A DNA stretch of 64,000 bases from Prosthecomicrobium pneumaticum (GCF_014199915.1 NZ_JACHOO010000002.1:536756-600755); one strand, 5' to 3'; numbered from the stretch's first letter, positions 35,476-44,350 are shown. Numbers and translations: made by a program. The notes: generated from the sequence alone by a model not told the origin.

Positions 35476-36546
35476 TCAGGTGACCTTGCCGCGGGCCGCG
35501 ACGGGCAGCACGTCGACGACCCTCTCGCCCGAGACGAGATGGACGATGTCGAAGAGATTGCTGACCGGACAGGCGTGATTGGGCAGCACGCGGACCCGGT
35601 CGCCGACCGAGGGCCTCGCCGTCGCGGCGGAGAGGTCGACATGGCCGTGCTCCTCGCTCAGCCCGGCGATCACCGCGCCCGGCGCCTCGAGGATCTCGCC
35701 ATAGCCGACGCAGCCGAGCAGGTCGCTCGTCAGCGCCTTCGATCCCGCGTCGAGGACCGCGCGGTCGGCGGTCGGACGGCTGACCACGGTGGTCAGCACG
35801 GTGAGGGCGCAATCGGCATGGGTGGCTGCGCCGCGGTTGATCAGCGAGCGGTCGTTGTAGATGTAGGTGCCGGGCCGGATCTCGGTCGCATGGGTGACGA
35901 GGTGCGAGCGGTAGAGATCAGGCGTGTTGCCGGCCGAGACCACCTTCACCTCGAGTCCGGCCGCTTCGTGCAGCCTGAGCGCCTCGCCGAGATAGGCGTC
36001 GACCGCCGCCATGCCCCCGACCGGCGGATAGGTCATCAGGCCGCCGAAGACGAGGCCCGGCGCCCGGTCGATCGCCTGCGCGAGCGCGAGTGCCGCCTCC
36101 GGCGACTGCACGCCGCAGCGGCCGGCCCCGGTGTCGCATTCGACGAGCACGGCGATCGGCGCGGCCCGCCCCGCAAAGGCCCCGGACAGGCCCTCGACCA
36201 CCGGCAGGCTGTCCGCCGTCACCTTGATGGTGATGCGGTCGGCGAGCGCGGCGAGGCGGGCGAGCTTCGCCTTCCCGAGAATGTTGTAGGGCATGTAGAT
36301 GTCGGAGAGCCCGCCATCGGCCATCACCTCGGACTCGCCGAGCTTCTGGCAGGTGATGCCGACCGCGCCGAGCTCGACCTGGCGCTTCGCGAAAGCCGGC
36401 AGCTTGTGCGTCTTGATGTGCGGCCGCAGCGCCAGCCGATGCTCGTCCGCATAGGCCTGCGCGCGTGCGAGATTGGCTTCGACGCGGTCGACGTCGATCA
36501 GAACGGCCGGGGTCTCGATGTCGTCGATCGTCTTCGGAAGGGTCAT
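35476..36546 (-). CDS. DSD1-type PLP enzyme: D-serine dehydratase / D-threonine aldolase family (356 aa)
   Basis: A fold-type III (alanine racemase-like) PLP enzyme that cleaves or deaminates D-beta-hydroxy amino acids. It starts with ETPAVLIDVDRVEANLARAQ. The PLP Lys is in RPHIKTHK near residue 46, and the barrel ends with GAGRCGV, YPPVGG and SAGNTPD. The C-terminal domain has HACPVSN, the His-Cys zinc pair of eukaryotic-type D-serine dehydratases and D-threonine aldolases. It lies between the RpiR regulator and an NTF2-like gene. A RidA gene in the same cluster fits aminoacrylate production. D-serine versus D-threonine or an analogue cannot be decided. Confidence 0.88.
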   Translation of the reverse strand: MTLPKTIDDIETPAVLIDVDRVEANLARAQAYADEHRLALRPHIKTHKLPAFAKRQVELGAVGITCQKLGESEVMADGGLSDIYMPYNILGKAKLARLAALADRITIKVTADSLPVVEGLSGAFAGRAAPIAVLVECDTGAGRCGVQSPEAALALAQAIDRAPGLVFGGLMTYPPVGGMAAVDAYLGEALRLHEAAGLEVKVVSAGNTPDLYRSHLVTHATEIRPGTYIYNDRSLINRGAATHADCALTVLTTVVSRPTADRAVLDAGSKALTSDLLGCVGYGEILEAPGAVIAGLSEEHGHVDLSAATARPSVGDRVRVLPNHACPVSNLFDIVHLVSGERVVDVLPVAARGKVT

Positions 36547-36565
36547 GTTCTCGTCCGGAAGCGCG

Positions 36566-37447
36566 TCAGTCGCCGAGCGGCAGACGCGGATTGTTGACCT
36601 TGAAGGTGGCGAGGCTCTGCTTGAGGCGGCGGAGCCCCTCGAGGACCTTCGGACCGATCGTCTCGGCGGTCGCGGTGGCGATCATGTCGACGATGGCGAG
36701 AAGGGCGTAGCGGGAGGAATGCGGCTTGTAGATGTTCGGGTCGTCGGCGGCCGCGAAACCGACCACGAACTCCGCGGCGGCGGCGAGCGGCGAATCGGCG
36801 GCGGTGATCGCGATGGTCGTCGCACCATATTGCCGGGCGATCACCGTCGCGTCGATCGCCGAACGGGCGAAGCCGGACGTCGAGAAGGCGATGAGCACCG
36901 TCTCCGGCCGGGCGACCGAGGCCGCCATGCGCTGCAACTGGCCGTCGGTATAGGCCGCCGCCCGGACGCCGAGCCGGAACAGCCGGTTCTGCATCTCGAC
37001 CGCCATCATCGACGAGGTGCCGCCCGAGCCGACGATCACCACCTGCTCGGCCCGCGCGATGGCGGCCGCGACGCCCATCACGCCGGACATGTCGAGCGAA
37101 TCGCGAATCCGCTCGATCGCGGCGATGGCGGAGGCGGCCACCGCGGTGGCGATCCGGCTCTCGCGCGCGTCGCGGTCGGGGGCGTCGGCGTTGAGATAGA
37201 TGCCGCCCACGGCGAGCGCCTGGGCGAGGTGGAACTTGAAGTCGCGGATGCCCTCGCAGCCGAGCGTGCGGCAGAAGCGGGTGACGGTCGGCTCGCTGAC
37301 GCCCGCCCGCGTCGCCAGCTCGGCGATCGAGGCCTTCGAGGCGAAGTCGACATCGGCGAGGATCAACGCGGCGAGCCGGCGGTCGGATTTCGACCCCTCC
37401 TCCGCCCGCAGCCGGATCCGCATCACGATGTCGAGGATGTCCCTCAT
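36566..37447 (-). CDS. RpiR/MurR-family transcriptional regulator with SIS domain (293 aa)
   Basis: N-terminal helix-turn-helix of the RpiR type (ASKASIAELATRAGVSEPTVTRFCRTLGCEGIRDFKFHLAQ, about residues 36-76), and a C-terminal SIS sugar-phosphate-binding domain (VVIVGSGGTSSMMAVEMQNRLFRLG ... LIAFSTSGFARSAIDATVIAR). The start ATG overlaps the transporter ATPase stop by 4 bp (ATGA), and the DSD1 gene follows 19 bp later. It likely controls this operon and the divergent transporter operon from the shared region near 39.3 kb, in response to a phosphorylated sugar or related ligand. Confidence 0.93.
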   Translation of the reverse strand: MRDILDIVMRIRLRAEEGSKSDRRLAALILADVDFASKASIAELATRAGVSEPTVTRFCRTLGCEGIRDFKFHLAQALAVGGIYLNADAPDRDARESRIATAVAASAIAAIERIRDSLDMSGVMGVAAAIARAEQVVIVGSGGTSSMMAVEMQNRLFRLGVRAAAYTDGQLQRMAASVARPETVLIAFSTSGFARSAIDATVIARQYGATTIAITAADSPLAAAAEFVVGFAAADDPNIYKPHSSRYALLAIVDMIATATAETIGPKVLEGLRRLKQSLATFKVNNPRLPLGD

Positions 37448-38517
37448 CGCACGGGCATGCCCGTCGCCGCATCGAAGACATGGGTGAGGGCCGGATCGGC
37501 CCTGAGCGGCAGGGTCTCTCCGGGCGCGACGCGGATGCGCTCGCGGAACACCGCCCGCACCGGCGCCGTATCGATCGTGCCGTAGAGATGCGTCTCCGAG
37601 CCGGTCGGCTCGACGACGTCGACGCGGAAGGGCAGCGCTCCCTCGCCCTCGCCGATGCGGAAGTTCTCCGGCCGGATGCCGATCTCGACCGCCTTGCCGG
37701 CGTGCGCCGCGCCGATCGCCCGTGTCGCGATCGCCGAACCGTCCGCCCGCACCACCGCGGTTCCGCTCTCGCCGCCCCGCACGGTCGCCGGGATGAAGCT
37801 CATCGAGGGCGAACCGAGGAAGCTCGCGACGAATTTCGAGGCCGGATTGTCGTAGAGGTCGAGCGGCGCGCCGGCCTGGACGATCCGGCCCTCGTTCATC
37901 ACCACGATCCGGTCGGCCATGGTCATCGCCTCGATCTGGTCGTGCGTGACATAGACGATGGTCGAGCGCAGCCGCTGGTGCAGCGCCTTGATCTCGACGC
38001 GCATCTGCACGCGGAGCTGCGCATCGAGATTGGAGAGCGGCTCGTCGAACAGGAACACCGCCGGATCGCGCACGATCGCCCGGCCCATGGCGACCCGCTG
38101 GCGCTGGCCGCCGGAGAGCTGGCGCGGGAAGCGGTCGAGATAGGCGTGCAGGTTGAGGATGCCGGCCGCCCGCTCGACGCGGCCGCCGATGTCGGCCTCC
38201 GGCTCCTTCCGGATGCGCGGGCCGAAGCCGATATTGCCGCGCGCCGTCATGTGCGGGAACAGCGCATAGGACTGGAACACCATGGCGATGTTCCGCTGCT
38301 GCGCGGAGAGCTCGTTCGCCCGCTTGCCGCCGATCAGGAGATCGCCCGAGGAGATATCCTCGAGCCCGGCGATCATGCGCAGAAGCGTGGACTTGCCGCA
38401 GCCCGACGGCCCCACCAGCACGACGAACTCGCCATCGGCGATGTCGAGATCGATGGCGTGCAGGATGGCGACCGGGCCGAACCGCTTGGCGACATTCCTC
38501 AAGGCGAGATCGGACAT
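37444..38517 (-). CDS. ABC transporter ATP-binding protein, UgpC/MalK family (357 aa)
   Basis: The CUT1-type ATPase of the transporter whose other parts lie on the opposite strand at 39495-42535. It has Walker A GPSGCGKST, Q-loop MVFQSYALFPHMTA, signature LSGGQRQRVAMGRA, Walker B VFLFDEPLSNLDAQ, switch His VTHDQIEA, and a C-terminal TOBE/OB regulatory domain with IGIRPENFRIGEG. I chose ATG 38517; the earlier in-frame ATG at 38649 lies inside the SDR gene. Four bases separate it from the SDR stop. The MalK-like tail suggests possible regulatory contacts. Confidence 0.94.
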   Translation of the reverse strand: MSDLALRNVAKRFGPVAILHAIDLDIADGEFVVLVGPSGCGKSTLLRMIAGLEDISSGDLLIGGKRANELSAQQRNIAMVFQSYALFPHMTARGNIGFGPRIRKEPEADIGGRVERAAGILNLHAYLDRFPRQLSGGQRQRVAMGRAIVRDPAVFLFDEPLSNLDAQLRVQMRVEIKALHQRLRSTIVYVTHDQIEAMTMADRIVVMNEGRIVQAGAPLDLYDNPASKFVASFLGSPSMSFIPATVRGGESGTAVVRADGSAIATRAIGAAHAGKAVEIGIRPENFRIGEGEGALPFRVDVVEPTGSETHLYGTIDTAPVRAVFRERIRVAPGETLPLRADPALTHVFDAATGMPVR

Positions 38518-38521
38518 CGCG

Positions 38522-39280
38522 TCACCCCTGGAGCACGTCGTGGATGAAGGGAAGATTGCCGGCGGTGAGGCCGGCGTCGACCGGCAGCGCGACGCCGGTG
38601 ATGCCGGCGGCGGCCGGCGAGGCGAGGAAAAGGCAGGCCTTCGCGACATCGACCGGCGAGACGAGCCGCCCGAGCGGATAGAGCCGCAGGATCTTGTCGG
38701 CGATCGAAGGATCGCGTGCGATGCGGTGCTCCCACGCGGCGGTCATCACCGAGCCCGGGCAGACCGCGTTCGAGCGGAGGCCGTGGCGGCCATACTCGAC
38801 CGCGATGCCGCGCGAATAGGCGAGGATGCCGGCCTTCGCCGCCGCATAGGCCGGATTGCCGAAATGGATGAGGCCGTTGACCGAGCTCACGAAGACGATA
38901 GCGCCCGATTGCGCCGCGACCATCGAAGGCAGCAGCGCCTGCGTGAAGCGCATCACGCCGGTGAGGTTCAGTTCCACCTCGCGGGTGATCGAGGCCTCGT
39001 CGAGATGGTCGAGCGTCTCGGCGCGCGTCCAGCCGGCATTGTTGACGAGGATGTCCGGCGTACCGAAGGCTTCCGCGATCCGCCCGCCCGCGGCGCTCGC
39101 CGAATCGGCGTCGAGCAGATCGAAGGTGACGGCGTGATCGGCCGCCGTGCCCTCGAGATCGCCATTCGTGCGGTCGCAGGCGACCACCTCCGCGCCCGCG
39201 GCCTTGAACACCTCGACGAGCGTCGTGCCGATTCCACCGCCGGCGCCGGTGACCACGGCGCGTTTTCCGCTAAGCTGCAT
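38522..39280 (-). CDS. Short-chain dehydrogenase/reductase (252 aa)
   Basis: A classical SDR with TGAGGGIG, ACDRTNGD, NNAGWTRAETLD, Ser in VFVSSVNG and an intact YAAAK, ending GITGVALPVDAGLTAGN. First gene of the minus-strand operon (SDR, ATPase, RpiR, DSD1-type, NTF2-like). The ATG at 39280 follows AGGGACG; an in-frame extension to 39427 runs through the promoter region and is unlikely. Probably oxidises the imported compound or a breakdown product. Confidence 0.9.
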   Translation of the reverse strand: MQLSGKRAVVTGAGGGIGTTLVEVFKAAGAEVVACDRTNGDLEGTAADHAVTFDLLDADSASAAGGRIAEAFGTPDILVNNAGWTRAETLDHLDEASITREVELNLTGVMRFTQALLPSMVAAQSGAIVFVSSVNGLIHFGNPAYAAAKAGILAYSRGIAVEYGRHGLRSNAVCPGSVMTAAWEHRIARDPSIADKILRLYPLGRLVSPVDVAKACLFLASPAAAGITGVALPVDAGLTAGNLPFIHDVLQG

Positions 39281-39333
39281 CGTCGTCCCTGTCCGGCCCC
39301 CCGCGGGGGGCGTGCTGTTTGGCTCACAACAGC

Positions 39334-39352
39334 GCGAAAAATGAAAGTTCGC
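39334..39352. promoter_or_regulatory. Inverted repeat in the divergent SDR / transporter promoter region
   Basis: GCGAA and TTCGC flank AAATGAAAG in the 214-bp divergent region. RpiR-family operators often contain TGAAA/TTTCA-type arms, so this is a candidate site for the RpiR regulator encoded at 36566. The rest of the region (39353-39494) is moderately AT-rich and presumably holds the transporter promoter. Confidence 0.35.
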
Positions 39353-39494
39353 AACATAAAATATCGCCTTGTGCCGGCAGGGGCGCCGTGTAATGTAGGA
39401 AAGCAACAAGACTTCCGGCTGCGTCAATCATGCGCTCAGGGACTTGGCCGCGCGCCCGGAAAGCCTCGACTGTCCATCGTCTGGAGGGACCAGG

Positions 39495-40727
39495 ATGAAG
39501 ACCATTTGGCAGAAGATCGCGCTCGCGGGCGTCAGCCTCGCCGCGCTCACGGCCGCCGCCTCGGCCGGCACCGTCCGCGTCACGGTCGCGGAATATTCCT
39601 CGAAGACCGGCCCCTATTTCGCCGAGGCCGAGAAGGCCTTCGAGGCGGCCAATCCCGGCATCGACATCCAGTTCGAGGTCGTGCCCTGGGACAACCTGCT
39701 GCAGAAGCTGACCACCGACATCGCCGGCGGCTCGAACGCCGATCTGTCGATCATCGGCACGCGCTGGCTGGTCGACTTCGTGCAGCAGGGCGTCGCCGCG
39801 CCGCTCGACGAGTATATCACGCCGGAGTTCAAGGGTCGCTTCATCGACACCTTCCTCACCCCGTCGATCATGGACGGCAAGACCTACGGCCTGCCGATCG
39901 CCGCGTCCGCCCGTGCGATGTATTACAACAAGTCGCTGTTCGAGAAGGCCGGCGTCTCCGAGCCGCCGAAGACCTGGGCCGAACTGACCGACACCGCCAA
40001 GAAGATCTCCGCGCTCGGTGACGGCGTCTATGGTTTCGGCCTGCAGGGCAAGGAAATCGAGACCGACGTCTATTTCTACTATGCGATGTGGTCCTATGGC
40101 GGCGAAATCGTAGAAGCGGACGGCACGTCGGGTCTCGACAGCCAGGCGGCGATCGACGCGGCGAAGCTCTACAAGGCGCTGATCGACGAGGGCGCCACCG
40201 AGCCGGGCGTCACCTCGTACAACCGCGAGGACGTGCAGAACCTGTTCAAGCAGGGCAAGATCGGCATGATGATGACGGCGCCGTTCCTGTCCGGCCAGAT
40301 CAAGGCCGAGGCGCCGGACCTCCAGTACGGCGTCGCGCCGATCCCGGCCGGTCCGAACGGCGACCAGGGCACCTACGGCGTCACCGACTCGATCATCCTG
40401 TTCGAGAACTCGCAGAACAAGGCCGAAGCCTGGAAGTTCCTCGACTTCCTGTTCTCGACCGAGTGGCGCGTCAAGTTCACGGTCAATGAAGGCTTCCTGC
40501 CGGTCCAGAAGGAAGAAGCGGCCGACCCGCACTTCGTCAACGACGCCGACCTGAAGGTCTTCGCGAGCCTGCTGCCGAACGCCCGCTTCGCGCCGGTGAT
40601 CGCCGGCTGGGAAGAAATCGCGGAGAAGACCTCGAACGCGCTGCAGTCGATCTATCTCGGCCAGGGTGAGGTCGAGGCGACGCTGAAGGCCGCGGCGGCC
40701 GAAGCGAACACCGTTCTCGGCAAGTAA
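39495..40727 (+). CDS. Extracellular solute-binding protein, sugar ABC transporter (410 aa)
   Basis: A periplasmic family 1 (MalE/UgpB-like) binding protein. Signal peptide residues 1-24 end in TAAASA before GTVRV. Then come FEAANPGIDIQFEVVPWDNLLQKLTTDIAGGSNADLSIIG, typical of the family, YGLPIAASARAMYYNKSLFEKAG and GTYGVTDSIILFENSQNKAEAWKFLDFL. The ATG at 39495 follows GGAGGG. It is the first gene of the plus-strand transporter operon, separated from the permeases by a strong hairpin. The ligand is unknown; context suggests a sugar-like or amino-acid-derived compound. Confidence 0.94.
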   Translation: MKTIWQKIALAGVSLAALTAAASAGTVRVTVAEYSSKTGPYFAEAEKAFEAANPGIDIQFEVVPWDNLLQKLTTDIAGGSNADLSIIGTRWLVDFVQQGVAAPLDEYITPEFKGRFIDTFLTPSIMDGKTYGLPIAASARAMYYNKSLFEKAGVSEPPKTWAELTDTAKKISALGDGVYGFGLQGKEIETDVYFYYAMWSYGGEIVEADGTSGLDSQAAIDAAKLYKALIDEGATEPGVTSYNREDVQNLFKQGKIGMMMTAPFLSGQIKAEAPDLQYGVAPIPAGPNGDQGTYGVTDSIILFENSQNKAEAWKFLDFLFSTEWRVKFTVNEGFLPVQKEEAADPHFVNDADLKVFASLLPNARFAPVIAGWEEIAEKTSNALQSIYLGQGEVEATLKAAAAEANTVLGK

Positions 40728-40741
40728 GCCGGACGGAAACC

Positions 40742-40769
40742 GCGTCCGGGGCCGATCCGCCCCGGACGC
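40742..40769 (+). terminator. Intercistronic hairpin after the solute-binding protein gene
   Basis: A perfect 11-bp stem GCGTCCGGGGC / GCCCCGGACGC with a 6-base loop lies 14 bp past the stop. It is the same architecture as after the other two binding-protein genes (7865 and 49640) and probably sets the ratio of binding protein to permease. Confidence 0.65.
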
Positions 40770-40826
40770 CCTCCCTCGTCGACACGCGCGCCCGCCGGGC
40801 GGGCCGAGAAGGGCGACAGCGCACCG

Positions 40827-41711
40827 ATGCGCCGCAGGAATCCGCTTCCCTATCTCCTGATCCTGCCGAGCTTCCTGCTCGCCGCCGCGGTCATCATCTG
40901 GCCGGTCTACGACCTCGTCCAGATCGCCTCGAACGACGTAAACCGCTTCGGCCAGTTGCGCGGCTTCAATGATTTCGCCAATTTCACCGCGCTGTTCGCC
41001 GATCCGAACTTCCTCGCCGCGGTCGGCCGCACGGCGCTGTGGACGGTCGCGGTGGTCGCCGGCGCGATTCTCGTCTCGGTGCCGGTGGCGCTGATCCTCA
41101 ATTCCGATTTCTACGGCCGCGACATCGCCCGCGTGATCGTCATGCTGCCCTGGGCGGTGTCGCTCACCATGACGGCGATCGTCTGGCGCTGGGCGCTCAA
41201 CGGCGAGAGCGGCATGCTCAATTCGGGCCTGCGCGCGCTCGGCCTGATCGACACCAACATCCAGTGGCTGGCGAGCGCGTCGACCGCCTTCCCGATGGAG
41301 ATCGCCATCGGCATCCTCGTCACCATTCCCTTCACGACGACGATCTTCCTCGGCGGCCTCTCCTCGATCCCCGGCGATCTCTACGAGGCCGCCTCGCTCG
41401 AGGGGGCGAGCGGCTGGCAGCAGTTCCGCGAGATCACGCTGCCCCTGCTGCGGCCCTTTCTCAACATCGCGATCGTCCTCAACACGATCTATGTCTTCAA
41501 CTCCTTCCCGATCATCTGGGTGATGACGCAGGGCGGCCCGGCCAATTCGACCGACATCCTCGTCACCCATCTCTACAAGCTCGGCTTCCGGATCGGCCAG
41601 CTCGGCCAGGCCTCGGCCGTGTCGCTGGTGATGTTCGCGCTCCTGCTCTTCTTCACCATCGTCTATGTCCGGCTCGCCATGCGCGAAGAGCGGGCGCATC
41701 AGGGGGCGTGA
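40827..41711 (+). CDS. Sugar ABC transporter permease, MalF/UgpA type (294 aa)
   Basis: An inner-membrane permease with about six helices, starting [25 protein letters not shown]. The EAA loop [26 protein letters not shown], which docks to the UgpC-like ATPase, sits near residues 190-215. The stop overlaps the next start (TGATG), so the two permeases are made together. ATG 40827. Confidence 0.94.
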   Translation: MRRRNPLPYLLILPSFLLAAAVIIWPVYDLVQIASNDVNRFGQLRGFNDFANFTALFADPNFLAAVGRTALWTVAVVAGAILVSVPVALILNSDFYGRDIARVIVMLPWAVSLTMTAIVWRWALNGESGMLNSGLRALGLIDTNIQWLASASTAFPMEIAIGILVTIPFTTTIFLGGLSSIPGDLYEAASLEGASGWQQFREITLPLLRPFLNIAIVLNTIYVFNSFPIIWVMTQGGPANSTDILVTHLYKLGFRIGQLGQASAVSLVMFALLLFFTIVYVRLAMREERAHQGA

Positions 41712-42535
41712 TGTCGAAGAAGCTCAAGCGTTCGATCATCGCCTGGCTGCTGCTCGCGCCGCTCGTCGTGCTCGTCTTCTTCCCCTTCGCGGTGATGTTC
41801 ATCACCGCGATCAAGCCGCAGACCGAGGTTCTGTCGCCGCACTGGTGGCCGCACGAGCCGCGCTGGCGCAATTTCATCGACATGTGGGCGGCGACCAATT
41901 TCGGTCAGGCGCTGTGGAATTCCGTGGTGGTCTCGACCTTCGCGACGCTCGGCGCGATCGTCATCTCGATCCCGTCCGCCTATGCGATGTCGCGCTTCCG
42001 CTTCCGCGGCCGCGAGGCCTACCGCCAGTTCCTCCTCATCACCCAGATGCTGTCGCCGATCGTGCTCGTCGTCGGCCTGTTCCGGGTGATCGCCTCCTTC
42101 GGCCTGATCGACAATATCGGCGCCGTCACCTTCGTCTACATGGCCTTCAACATCGCCTTCACGGTGTGGATGCTGCAGAGCTATTTCGCCACCGTGCCGA
42201 AGGATCTCGAAGAGGCGGCGTGGATCGAGGGCGCCAGCCGCTTTCAGACGCTCGTCAAGGTGTTCCTGCCGCTCGTCACCCCGGCGATCGCCGTCACTGC
42301 GATCTTCACCTTCATCAATGCCTGGAACGAGTTCGTCATCGCGCTCACGCTGCTGCGGCGGCAGGAGAGCTACACCCTGCCGATCCAGGTCTTCTCGCTC
42401 GTCGCCGGCCGCTACACGGTCGAATGGCACCACGTCATGGCGGCGACCTTCGTCGCCACCCTGCCGGTCGCCGTGCTCTTCGCCTGGCTGCAGCGCTATC
42501 TCGTCCGCGGCCTTGCGCTCGGCGCGGTGAAGTGA
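41711..42535 (+). CDS. Sugar ABC transporter permease, MalG/UgpE type (274 aa)
   Basis: Second permease of the pair, with about six membrane helices. MalG-type markers are FITAIKPQTEVLSPHWWP near the N-terminus, SIPSAYAMSRFRFRG, the EAA loop EAAWIEGASRFQTLVKVFLPLVTPAI, and the C-terminal LQRYLVRGLALGAVKG-like end (here RGLALGAVK). It overlaps the first permease by two bases. The matching ATPase gene is on the opposite strand at 37444. Confidence 0.95.
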   Translation: MSKKLKRSIIAWLLLAPLVVLVFFPFAVMFITAIKPQTEVLSPHWWPHEPRWRNFIDMWAATNFGQALWNSVVVSTFATLGAIVISIPSAYAMSRFRFRGREAYRQFLLITQMLSPIVLVVGLFRVIASFGLIDNIGAVTFVYMAFNIAFTVWMLQSYFATVPKDLEEAAWIEGASRFQTLVKVFLPLVTPAIAVTAIFTFINAWNEFVIALTLLRRQESYTLPIQVFSLVAGRYTVEWHHVMAATFVATLPVAVLFAWLQRYLVRGLALGAVK

Positions 42536-42569
42536 CCGGCCGCCCTTCCCCATCGCTCAGAGGATGATC

Positions 42570-42938
42570 ATGTCCAAGCAGACCTTCGGCACCTCGCACG
42601 TTCCGATCTCGCCCGCCGTGCGCGCCGGCGACTTCGTCTATGTCTCCGGCCAGGTTCCGGTCGGGCCGGACGGTAAGCTGGTGACGGGCGGCATCGAGGA
42701 GCAGACCGCCCAGGTGCTCGAGAACATCAAGGCGGCGCTGGCGCTCGCCGGCGCGACCATGGACCAGGTGGTGAAGACCACGGCCTGGCTCGAGGACGCG
42801 CGCGATTTCGGCGGCTTCAACAAGGCCTATGCGACCTTCTTCCCGAAGGAGCCGCCGGCCCGCACGACGGTCGAATCGCGCATGATGATCGACATCAAGG
42901 TCGAGATCGAAGCCGTCGCCTATTCGCCGCGCGGCTGA
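42570..42938 (+). CDS. RidA/YjgF family enamine/imine deaminase (122 aa)
   Basis: A small trimeric protein that hydrolyses reactive enamines and imines such as 2-aminoacrylate made by PLP dehydratases. Family markers are VYVSGQVPVGPDGKLV, QTAQVLENIKAALALAGATMDQVVKTTAWL, and PARTTVE carrying the substrate-binding Arg. Two ATGs are possible (42564 and 42570); the second has better spacing from AGAGG. In this cluster it would protect against the product of the DSD1-type enzyme at 35476. Confidence 0.94.
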   Translation: MSKQTFGTSHVPISPAVRAGDFVYVSGQVPVGPDGKLVTGGIEEQTAQVLENIKAALALAGATMDQVVKTTAWLEDARDFGGFNKAYATFFPKEPPARTTVESRMMIDIKVEIEAVAYSPRG

Positions 42939-42949
42939 CCGCCCGGCTC

Positions 42950-42971
42950 GCCGCGCGCTCCGGCGCGCGGC
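42950..42971 (+). terminator. Hairpin between ridA-like and deacetylase genes
   Basis: A 9-bp perfect stem GCCGCGCGC / GCGCGCGGC with loop TCCG, followed by pyrimidine-rich sequence. It is attenuator- or terminator-like inside the operon. Confidence 0.45.
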
Positions 42972-43006
42972 TCCCCTCCCTCCCCCGAGAGCATTCCGAG
43001 ACGGCC

Positions 43007-44146
43007 ATGGCCTTCGACCTCATCCTCACCAACGGACGGGTGATCGACCCGTCGCAGGGCATCGACGCCGTGCTCGACGTCGCCTTCAAGGACGGCAAGG
43101 TGGCGGCGCTCGGCGCCGGCCTCGACCGCACGAGCGCGGGCGATGTGCGCGACGTCTCGGGGCGCCTCGTCACGCCCGGCCTGATCGACCTGCACACCCA
43201 TGTCTACTGGGGCGGCACCTCGCTCGGCATCGACGCGGAAGAGTTTGCGCGGAAGAGCGCGGTGACCACCGCGGTCGACACCGGCAGCGCCGGCCCGGGC
43301 AATTTTCCCGGCTTCCGCAAGCACGTGATCGAAAAGAGCGAGACCCGAATCCTCGTCTATCTGCACGTCTCCTTCGCCGGCATCTTCGCCTTCTCGAAGA
43401 ACATCAATCTCGGCGAGAGTGCCAATCTGAAGCTGATGGCGGCGCGCGAGGCGGTCGAGGTCGCCGAGGCGAACCGCGACGTGATCATCGGCATCAAGGT
43501 GCGCGTCGGCCGCAATGCCGGCGGCGATTCCGGCATAGCGCCGCTCGACATCGCGCTCCAGGTCGCCGACGAGGCCGGCCTGCCGCTGATGGCCCATATC
43601 GACGAGCCGCCACCCTCCTATGAAGCCGTGGTCGACAAGCTGCGGCCGGGCGACGTGCTGACGCACTGCTTCCGTCCCTTCCCGAACGCGCCGGTGACCC
43701 GGCAGGGCAAGGTGAAGCCCGAGGTGCTCGCCGCACGCGAGCGCGGCGTCATCTTCGACGTCGGCCACGGTATGGGGTCCTTCGCCTACAAGACCGCGCG
43801 GGCGATGATCGCGAACGGCTTCTGGCCGGACACGATCTCCTCCGACATCCACGCCCTCTGCCTCGACGGCCCGGCCTTCGACCAGGTGACGACGCTGTCG
43901 AAGATGCTCTGTCTCGGCATGCCGCTCGTCGACGTGATCCGCGCCACCACCGAGGCGCCGGCGCTCGCCGTCGGCCGGCCGGAGCTCGGCACGCTGAAGC
44001 CCGGCTCGGTCGGCGACGCCTCGATCCTCGACCTCGTCGAGGGTTCGTTCGATTATCCCGACGTGACGGGCGAGATCCTGACCGGCCGCCAGCGCCTGCT
44101 GGCCGGCGGCGTCGTGATCGCCGGCCGCTGGTGGCATCCGGTCTGA
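43007..44146 (+). CDS. Amidohydrolase/deacetylase family metallohydrolase, COG3964-like (379 aa)
   Basis: An amidohydrolase-superfamily enzyme with a binuclear-type metal site: the HxH in GLIDLHTHVYWGG, a probable bridging Lys in VIIGIKVRVG, His in LMAHIDEPP and THCF, and an Asp in TISSDIHALC. Domain order is the usual short N-terminal beta part, barrel, and C-terminal beta part (GSVGDASILDL). The layout matches COG3964 proteins, which include deacetylases acting on N-acyl D-amino acids and related esters. The substrate here is inferred only. It follows RidA in the plus-strand transporter operon. Confidence 0.87.
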   Translation: MAFDLILTNGRVIDPSQGIDAVLDVAFKDGKVAALGAGLDRTSAGDVRDVSGRLVTPGLIDLHTHVYWGGTSLGIDAEEFARKSAVTTAVDTGSAGPGNFPGFRKHVIEKSETRILVYLHVSFAGIFAFSKNINLGESANLKLMAAREAVEVAEANRDVIIGIKVRVGRNAGGDSGIAPLDIALQVADEAGLPLMAHIDEPPPSYEAVVDKLRPGDVLTHCFRPFPNAPVTRQGKVKPEVLAARERGVIFDVGHGMGSFAYKTARAMIANGFWPDTISSDIHALCLDGPAFDQVTTLSKMLCLGMPLVDVIRATTEAPALAVGRPELGTLKPGSVGDASILDLVEGSFDYPDVTGEILTGRQRLLAGGVVIAGRWWHPV

Positions 44147-44160
44147 GAAGACAATACCGC

Positions 44161-44185
44161 GCCGGGCCTGAACGACAGGCCCGGC
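44161..44185 (+). terminator. Terminator-like hairpin after the deacetylase gene
   Basis: A perfect 10-bp stem GCCGGGCCTG / CAGGCCCGGC with loop AACGA lies 14 bp after the stop. It marks the end of the plus-strand operon, in the convergent gap before the D-hydantoinase gene. Confidence 0.65.
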
Positions 44186-44255
44186 CGTAAAGACGGCGCC
44201 GGCGGCACCCGACCGCCCGGCGATCGCCGGTCGCGGCGCGTCCGCCGCAGCCCCC

Positions 44256-44350
44256 TTATCCCCGCGAAGGCGGGAATCCGTGAACCGGCGGCCAGTTCGG
44301 CCGGGTGGATCCCGGATCTCGGCTTCGCCTCGCCCGGGATGAGGGGTTGA
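44256..44350. repeat. Solitary REP-like palindromic element
   Basis: It contains CCCGCGAAGGCGGG and, at 44309-44340, an imperfect hairpin ATCCCGG ... CCGGGAT. Its minus strand carries TCATCCCGGGCGAGGCGAAG, exactly as in the tandem array near 11252. This is a single extragenic copy in a convergent intergenic gap, the usual site of REP sequences. Confidence 0.7.

Noticed and set aside
43007-44146. Dihydroorotase or a second hydantoinase
   Set aside because: The motif spacing, short length (379 aa) and lack of the hydantoinase KxxM(A/Y) loop fit the COG3964 deacetylase group better.
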